Positions 14,865 through 19,494 of a DNA stretch of 19,494 nucleotides are shown piece after piece. The notes beneath the pieces were generated by a model. That model did not search any database, was not told the origin of the DNA, and saw nothing but the letters and a program-made list of their open reading frames with translations. A program made the position numbers and the translations under genes. Within the stretch, counting starts at the first letter, position 1; each line of letters begins with the position of its first letter. The stretch comes from CAZVCJ01 sp964625745 (GTDB lineage: Bacteria > Chloroflexota > Anaerolineae > VGOG01): positions 1-19,494 of the forward strand of contig CAZVCJ010000075.1 in NCBI GenBank assembly GCA_964625745.1, in the 5' to 3' direction.

Positions 14865-14892
14865 ATTATACCACAAAACGGCCCTCTTGTGG
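14865..14892 (-). promoter_or_regulatory. Extended -10 promoter with an overlapping palindrome
   Basis: On the - strand, TGGTATAAT (14873-14865) is a consensus extended -10 about 80 nt before the secreted-protein ATG. The -35 region is poor. CCACAA (14871-14876) and TTGTGG (14887-14892) form a perfect inverted repeat around 10 nt that covers the extended -10 dinucleotide and the spacer, a likely operator position. Confidence 0.65.
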
Positions 14893-15006
14893 GTTACGGG
14901 AGCCTCACAAAAGGGTTATAAAAGGGGAGAACGAATCACGAGGAAAAGTGTGAATATACTATGAAATCACATGAACCGGGTACAAGAGGATTGCGAAAGG
15001 GTTAAG

Positions 15007-15034
15007 GCGAACCGCAAGAGCGTCTGTGGCTCGC
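15007..15034 (-). terminator. Weak hairpin after the winged-helix gene
   Basis: GCGAACC (15007-15013) and GGCTCGC (15028-15034) form a 7-bp stem with a wobble when read on the - strand. It touches the stop codon at 15034. No T-run follows, so it is a weak terminator candidate. Confidence 0.3.
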
Positions 15035-15549
15035 TAGTCTCTTTGCCTGGCGCGCCTCTCAAAGAGATAACCTATGCCCCGCACGTTGTGGATATATTCC
15101 GGAGCCCCAGGCTCCACCACCAACTTTTGCCGGAGACGCGTGATGTGGGGGCGGATAAGATAGCGAGCATCCCTCTCGTCCAGCTCGTAGCCCTGGGCCT
15201 GGCGCACCAGTTCCTGGCAGCTAAGCACCTGGCCGCCGTTGCGCATCAAGCAAAACAGGATGTCGAACTCCGTGGGGGTCAGCTCGATGGGCCGGTCATC
15301 AAAGGTGACTACGTGCTCGACTGGATTAATGGTTAGCTCCCTGATTGTCAATATCTGGGCAGCAGAGTACGTAACCCGAGAAACGCCAACCTCAGCCACA
15401 TCTGCCATAAAAGCGGGAGAGGCCAGCAGTTGACGACTGGTTTCCAGGTATTCTTGCATGTTCTCGGCCATTGTCTCCAGCAATCTCTCGATACGCCTGA
15501 GATATGCTAATGCCTCCTTAGCCACGAGCAACATCTCTTTTTCGCCCAT
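15034..15549 (-). CDS. Winged-helix transcriptional regulator (OmpR/PhoB-type) without receiver domain
   Basis: The C-terminal 95 or so residues form an OmpR/PhoB-type DNA-binding domain: LTINPVEHVVTFDDRPIELT, PTEFDILFCLMRNGGQVLSC, ELVRQAQGYELDERDARYLI, then HITRLRQKL and YIHNVRGIGYLF. The N-terminal 60 residues are helical and charged (LLVAKEALAYLRRIERLLET) and contain no phospho-acceptor receiver fold, so it does not look like a normal two-component regulator. I use the ATG at 15549 (171 residues), which has GAGG at correct spacing. An upstream start at 15630 would put the promoter inside the coding region. It is monocistronic, between the secreted-protein promoter and nrdJ. Confidence 0.85.
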   Translation of the reverse strand: MGEKEMLLVAKEALAYLRRIERLLETMAENMQEYLETSRQLLASPAFMADVAEVGVSRVTYSAAQILTIRELTINPVEHVVTFDDRPIELTPTEFDILFCLMRNGGQVLSCQELVRQAQGYELDERDARYLIRPHITRLRQKLVVEPGAPEYIHNVRGIGYLFERRARQRD

Positions 15550-15605
15550 CCTGTCCTCTGCCCCCCGTTGGTGAATTCGATGCCCTGCCTCTAAAAAGCA
15601 ACCAT

Positions 15606-15634
15606 AGTATACTACAATTTCCTGATCCACACAA
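15606..15634 (-). promoter_or_regulatory. Promoter of the winged-helix regulator
   Basis: On the - strand, TTGTGT (15634-15629), a 17-nt spacer and TATACT (15611-15606) lie about 57 nt before the ATG at 15549. This supports the shorter start of the regulator. Confidence 0.55.
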
Positions 15635-15716
15635 ACAGATCATTAGTAGCGACAAGGAATAGAGTAAACTACCGGCAGGTACGATTCTCCAGAGGGCATG
15701 ACGTGAGAAAGTAAGA

Positions 15717-15745
15717 GAGCCACCAGATTGATATTCCGGCGGCTC
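15717..15745 (-). terminator. Terminator after nrdJ
   Basis: GAGCCGCC and GGTGGCTC (on the - strand, from 15745 to 15717) form an 8-bp stem with one G-T pair and a 13-nt loop, followed by TCTTACTTTC. It lies 59 nt past the nrdJ stop. Confidence 0.55.
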
Positions 15746-15803
15746 ATTATGATGTTGGACGAGCTTGCCAGCTATTTGACGGGATGCATGTCATAAGCAA
15801 ATG

Positions 15804-18179
15804 CTACCAACACTCCGCGTAGCCGCACGAGCGGCAGACAACACACCCCTCGCTGAGCTCCAGGATCTCGCCACACTCAGGGCAATCAGGCGAGATGTCT
15901 GGCATACCCTTGACGATGACCTCTGCCTTCCGCGGTGAGCCCGGCCGAACCGTTGGATTGCCATCGTGGTCTCCAATGTAGCGCTCAATGGACTTGGCTA
16001 TGGCATCGGAGCAAGAGAGAGCGGAGCCGCCGTTGTGCCAGGAGGGTGAAGGGCAGCGAATGCCCTTGAGCTGTCTGATGACGGCCTCGATCTCAATGCC
16101 GCTTCTCAGGGCCAGGGAGATGAGCCGACCGATGGCTTCAGATTGGGAAGCCGTACAGCCGCCGCTCTTCCCCGTATGCAAGAACACCTCGCACAACCCC
16201 TCATCGTCCTCGTTGATGGTCACGTACAAAGTGCGATTGCAGCCTAGAGGTATTTTTTCAGTCGCTCCTTTGGTCATCACCGGCCGTGGCCGAGGCGCCA
16301 GCACTCCCCTGTCGGACTTAGGCTTCGCTGACTTCGGCAAGTCCTGTCGAGCGCCCCCTCTGTTCAACACCTGCTCCTGACGGCTGCCATCTCGATAAAT
16401 GGTCAGCCCCTTGCAACCCAACTGATAGGCCAAGAGGTAGGCCCTGGCTATATCCTCTTGGCTGGCGCCGTTGGAAAAGTTGGCCGTCTTGGAGACCGCA
16501 TTGTCCACATAGCGTTGGAAGGCGGCCTGCATACGAATGTGCCACTGTGGTGCGATGTCGTGAGCGGTGGCGAAGAGCCTGTGCACACCGGCCGGGATCC
16601 CTTCCAAATCCTGAATGCCGCCCCGCTGGCCGACCTCCCGCATCAAATCGGCGCTGTAGAAGCCTCGTTCTCTGGCTAACCTCTCGAAGAAGGGATTGAC
16701 CTGGGTCAACTCGTCTTCGTCCAGAACATGGCGGCGGGTGTAGGCCAGGGCAAAGAGAGGCTCAATGCCGCTGGATGCACCGGCTATGATACTGATGGAG
16801 CCAGTGGGAGCAATGGTGGTCGTGGTGGCATTGCGGACGCCTCGCTCTTTGATGCGCTCCTTCAATCCCACCCAATCGAAGGCAGGGGCATCGACCAGGT
16901 GTGGAGGCAGGTTGCGGCTTTCCAAATCCAGAGGCTCCGGCAAGGGAAGCGCGCCTCGAGCGTAGATGGATTCACCGAAGGCTGGGAAACTCCCCCGCAA
17001 GGCAGCCAGGTCGCAGGATGCCTCCTTGCTCCAGTAGTTGATGGCCTCCATCACCTTTTCAGCCACAGCCTCCGCTTCTTCCGAATCGTAGGGGATGCCC
17101 AATTGAATGAGCATGTCAGCGAAACCCATCACCCCCAGCCCGACCTTGCGGGTGCAGAGGGTGGCCTTCTCGATTTCCGGCAGTGGGAACTTGTTTACGG
17201 TGATGACATTGTCCAGGAAGCGGACGGCCACCCTCACCGAGCGCTCTAGCTTTTCCCAGTTGATGCGGCCCTCAGGAGTGAACATTCTGGAGAGGTTGAT
17301 AGATCCCAGGTTGCACGACTCCAACGCAAGTAGCGGCTGCTCACCACAGGGATTCACGCTTTCGATCTTCCCCAGTTTGGGCGTGGGGTTGAGCTCGTTC
17401 ATTCGGTCGAGGAAGATGATGCCAGGCTCACCGTTTCTCCAGGCCCCTTCCACAATCTTGTCGAAGACATCCCTCGCTCTCTCACGATCAGCCACCTCGC
17501 CTGTGTGGGGGTTGATGTGCTCGTACTCACCATCCTTCTCCAGGGCTTGCATGAACCCTTCGGTGATGGCCACGGAGACGTTGAAGTTGCTGAAAGCGCC
17601 TTCGTTTTCCTTGCAGGCGATGAAGTCCATGATATCGGGGTGGTCAACGCGCAGGACGCCCATGTTAGCGCCACGGCGCTTGCCCCCCTGCTTTATGACG
17701 TCGGTAGCCGTATCGAAGACCCGCATGAAGGAAATCGGGCCAGAGGCGATGCCTCCTGTGGAGCCCACAATGTCGCCGCTCGGACGGAGGTGCGAGAAAC
17801 TGAAGCCGGTGCCGCCTCCCGACTGGTGGATCAGCGCCGTGGCCTTCACCGCGTCGAAGATGCTGGTCATATCGTCGTCCACCGGCAGGACGAAACACGC
17901 GCTGAGCTGTCCCATCTCAATGCCCGCGTTCATGAGGGTGGGCGAATTGGGCAGGAAGTCCAGGCTGGCCATCAGGCGGTAGAACTCCGCCGCCGTCCCT
18001 TCCACATCCGCGTCGGGATCATAGGCCCTCTCCGCCTCAGCGATAGCTCGCGCCACCCGCCAGAACATTTCCTCCGGCGTCTCGATCACCTGGCCGTTTT
18101 TGTCTTTTTTGAGGTAGCGCTTTTCCAACACCGTTAGAGCGTTGGGGGAAAGATCTACGGTGCTAGATTTCAAAGGCAT
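15804..18179 (-). CDS. nrdJ: Adenosylcobalamin-dependent (class II) ribonucleoside-diphosphate reductase
   Basis: The enzyme reduces ribonucleotides to deoxyribonucleotides using adenosylcobalamin, independent of oxygen. Of the 791 residues, the catalytic barrel carries N276-P-C278-G-E280, with C278 as the thiyl site, and the redox pair C95 (LSACFVLP) and C289 (ESCNLGS). The 11-residue distance C278-C289 agrees with Thermotoga NrdJ as I recall it. Nucleotide and structural blocks include SGGGTGFSFSHLRP and TTTIAPTGSISII. The C-terminus has a TSCPD-type domain (about 645-715) and a six-cysteine zinc-ribbon-like tail (766-790: CPECG, then CVVCRSCG and ECW) that could pass electrons from thioredoxin. 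No N-terminal ATP-cone is present, so activity control is probably absent. The ATG at 18179 has GAGGT upstream. No cobalamin riboswitch or NrdR box is seen in the 170 nt before it. Confidence 0.95.
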   Translation of the reverse strand: MPLKSSTVDLSPNALTVLEKRYLKKDKNGQVIETPEEMFWRVARAIAEAERAYDPDADVEGTAAEFYRLMASLDFLPNSPTLMNAGIEMGQLSACFVLPVDDDMTSIFDAVKATALIHQSGGGTGFSFSHLRPSGDIVGSTGGIASGPISFMRVFDTATDVIKQGGKRRGANMGVLRVDHPDIMDFIACKENEGAFSNFNVSVAITEGFMQALEKDGEYEHINPHTGEVADRERARDVFDKIVEGAWRNGEPGIIFLDRMNELNPTPKLGKIESVNPCGEQPLLALESCNLGSINLSRMFTPEGRINWEKLERSVRVAVRFLDNVITVNKFPLPEIEKATLCTRKVGLGVMGFADMLIQLGIPYDSEEAEAVAEKVMEAINYWSKEASCDLAALRGSFPAFGESIYARGALPLPEPLDLESRNLPPHLVDAPAFDWVGLKERIKERGVRNATTTTIAPTGSISIIAGASSGIEPLFALAYTRRHVLDEDELTQVNPFFERLARERGFYSADLMREVGQRGGIQDLEGIPAGVHRLFATAHDIAPQWHIRMQAAFQRYVDNAVSKTANFSNGASQEDIARAYLLAYQLGCKGLTIYRDGSRQEQVLNRGGARQDLPKSAKPKSDRGVLAPRPRPVMTKGATEKIPLGCNRTLYVTINEDDEGLCEVFLHTGKSGGCTASQSEAIGRLISLALRSGIEIEAVIRQLKGIRCPSPSWHNGGSALSCSDAIAKSIERYIGDHDGNPTVRPGSPRKAEVIVKGMPDISPDCPECGEILELSEGCVVCRSCGYAECW

Positions 18180-18351
18180 TCCGACCTCTTGGTTACCTTC
18201 AATCCTGACCACAGAGATACACTTCTGCGGATAGCGAGATCAGCACGGGAGAAGTCAGGAGCGACTATAGGCCAGCCTGCCTCAAAACACTTCGAGATGA
18301 TCATATGCCGGTTGTCCGACACTCTTGCCAGGCAAAGGCCAATTTGAGCTG

Positions 18352-18726
18352 TCACGGGAGAATACTATCAAGAACTTCCGGTTTCCATACCATGCCGACA
18401 TCAGACTAGTGTCGAATGCGGCCAGAATATACGCCTAAGAAACGAACGGCCCCTCGCGACATCATTCCCCCGCTACGACCAGACCGAGACCGACGAAATC
18501 CAGTCCCCTTTGCAACCACCGGCGAACCAGACATTCCTGGCCTGGTGGTTGCATCAATGAGGAACACAGGCTTTCCCTCATAATCAAGCTCTATGTCGGA
18601 AGCCACGTGGCCGGTTTTCCAGATTGGGAACTTTCCAGCAACGGCTATTCCAAATGGAAAGCCAATAACCGACACTGGCTCAGAAGGCCATACGCCTAGT
18701 ACACGTGGGCGTAAATCCTTCCCCAG
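18352..18726 (-). pseudogene. 3' fragment of the disrupted trypsin-like serine protease
   Basis: This half carries the serine-containing end of the protease: PRVLGVWPSEPVSVIGFPFG, then LIDATTRPGMSGSPVV, with the predicted nucleophile in GMSGSP at 18531-18529, and FLGVYSGRI. The open frame begins right after a TAA at 18729-18727 contributed by the inserted sequence. It is broken again by an in-frame TAG at 18408-18406. Beyond that stop, the same frame continues with SDVGMVWKPEVLDSILP to a TGA at 18354-18352, and this looks like the native C-terminus. Both breaks make function very unlikely. It lies upstream of nrdJ, same strand, with no sign of co-regulation. Confidence 0.8.
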
Positions 18727-18743
18727 TTAGGCGTCGGGCCAGA

Positions 18744-18871
18744 GCGCCGGTCGAGTAGGAGCGAAGCGACGTATCGAGACCAAGCGGCTTGTGCAAGGTG
18801 CTTTCGTAGGCGGAAAACGCTTGGTTTCGATACACTTCTCCGCTGGCGCTACGAAGTTACTCAACCGGCGC
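18744..18871. repeat. Palindromic dispersed element inserted in the protease gene
   Basis: The left arm (18744-18786) and right arm (18818-18871) are imperfect inverted copies. Both ends carry GCGCCGG/CCGGCGC, and the inner ends are CCAAGCG/CGCTTGG, with shared GAGTA and TATCGA-ACCAAGCG stretches between. The right arm has about 11 extra bases. The central loop is about 31 nt. There is no open frame, so it is a non-autonomous element of REP/MITE type. It separates the two protease fragments. Confidence 0.8.
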
Positions 18872-19321
18872 TTGCCCTGCAACTACCGAAGGATTTCCGC
18901 CGCGATGTACTAGATCGGTTTTTGCAAGAGACAAATTAAGCGGATGAATCTGAACATCCTGATGTTGAGTTAGGGGGAGTGCAACAACATCAATTTCTCT
19001 TCCGCGAGGATGTTCTCTCCACCTTGGGGCTTGAGTTATCGGATCAAGAAGACGCTCAGTTTTCGGTAACCATGAGCCCAAACAGTTCGCTGCGTGATAC
19101 CATATTCTGATCGTGTCTGGATCTGCAGCGCCCGTGTTTGAGACCGGTTGACCAGTGCCTGGGTTGCGTCCGGTAACGACATGCCAGTTGGTGATGAGAT
19201 AGTTGGCACCATTCTGGGCAATCACGAATCCGGTTCCACAGCCGATGATCATTCCTTGAAAAGAGCACTCAAGGTGCAAAGACACACGTGAGAGTGGGTC
19301 AATCAAGATTGTCTCTGGCAT
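18857..19321 (-). pseudogene. 5' fragment of the disrupted trypsin-like serine protease
   Basis: The fragment encodes the first half of a chymotrypsin-fold peptidase. It has GCGTGFVIAQNG (the usual oxyanion-strand GTGF), YLITNWHVVTG with the catalytic histidine at about residue 47, and GREIDVVALPL with the catalytic aspartate at about residue 101. The frame then runs into the palindromic element and stops after GQAPVE at 18857. The start is intact: an ATG at 19321 with GGAGG six nt upstream. No signal peptide is visible, so the ancestor was probably cytoplasmic. The serine is only found past the insertion, so this half alone cannot be an active protease. Confidence 0.82.
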
Positions 19322-19421
19322 ATGCCCCCTCCATTTGGCCTCCGCCTAAGGTTGACATGAATTCACTTCACGTTTGCTGAATGTAATGGCTAATGCTCTC
19401 ACAACTCCAACCCCAACCCCC

Positions 19422-19494
19422 TTACGCCTCCCCCTCCCCCCTCTTCCTCTCCAGCAAGTCCTCGATCTCCTGCGCCAGGCTCTCCACGTCGGCG
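19422..19494 (-). CDS. C-terminal end of an unidentified protein (partial)
   Basis: An open frame enters from the right edge and ends at TAA (19424-19422). The visible 23 residues, ADVESLAQEIEDLLER then KRGEGEA, are charged and helix-forming. The downstream 100 nt to the protease start contain nothing I can name. The strand bias and helical heptad-like pattern favour a real gene end, but the family cannot be told from this. Confidence 0.4.
   Translation of the reverse strand, partial: ADVESLAQEIEDLLERKRGEGEA

Noticed and set aside
17107..17982. Long + strand open frame of 291 codons
   Set aside because: It is antisense to nrdJ, whose catalytic residues are all present. Such frames arise from GC-rich codon bias.
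18180..18351. Cobalamin riboswitch upstream of nrdJ
   Set aside because: Read on the - strand, I find no B12-box-like segment or the conserved core around it.
18170..18355. Small - strand gene between nrdJ and the protease fragment
   Set aside because: No ribosome binding site or domain, and it overlaps the nrdJ start in another frame.

Overview
This looks like chromosomal DNA of a free-living bacterium, most probably a member of the Chloroflexota (Anaerolineae-like). The call rests on several weak signals taken together: the recX-rny pairing, an anti-sigma factor with Val-Glu-Lys and Pro/Thr linker repeats, a stand-alone cobalamin-dependent ribonucleotide reductase, moderately GC-rich codon use, and palindromic dispersed repeats between genes. 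It is an inference; no rRNA gene is present to settle it.

Layout. 1-2380: recX and rny (RNase Y) overlap by 4 nt on the + strand and end at a hairpin terminator. 2406-4127: an inverted repeat, then an ECF sigma factor and its membrane anti-sigma factor on the - strand. 4154-4294: a tRNA-Leu(CAA) with a strong promoter. 4436-5350: a DUF1028 protein with a putative peptidoglycan-binding tail. 5399-5856: a non-coding, AT-richer, degenerate tandem repeat of about 145 bp. 5857-10685: a - strand operon headed by an ArsR-type repressor, followed by a LpxL/PatA-like acyltransferase, a PimA-like GT4 glycosyltransferase, a phosphatidylinositol-phosphate-synthase-like enzyme and a PlsC-like acyltransferase; a metallo-beta-lactamase-fold hydrolase with its own promoter lies downstream. 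10694-12343: + strand endonuclease V and sirtuin genes, overlapping by 23 nt. 12351-14873: a - strand group of a secreted small protein, a membrane HD-GYP phosphodiesterase and a GAF-domain protein. 15034-15634: a winged-helix regulator without a receiver domain. 15717-18179: class II ribonucleotide reductase (nrdJ). 18352-19321: a trypsin-like protease pseudogene split by a palindromic element and also carrying an in-frame stop. 19422-19494: the C-terminal end of a further - strand gene.

The most coherent system is the 6723-10685 operon. Its enzymes correspond one by one to the first steps of actinobacterial phosphatidylinositol mannoside synthesis: inositol phosphate head-group transfer, GT4 mannosylation and acylation. 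Here they are in a different order, with an extra acyltransferase and an ArsR repressor in front of a near-consensus promoter. The genome-structure highlights are the 145-bp repeat tract and the palindrome-disrupted protease.
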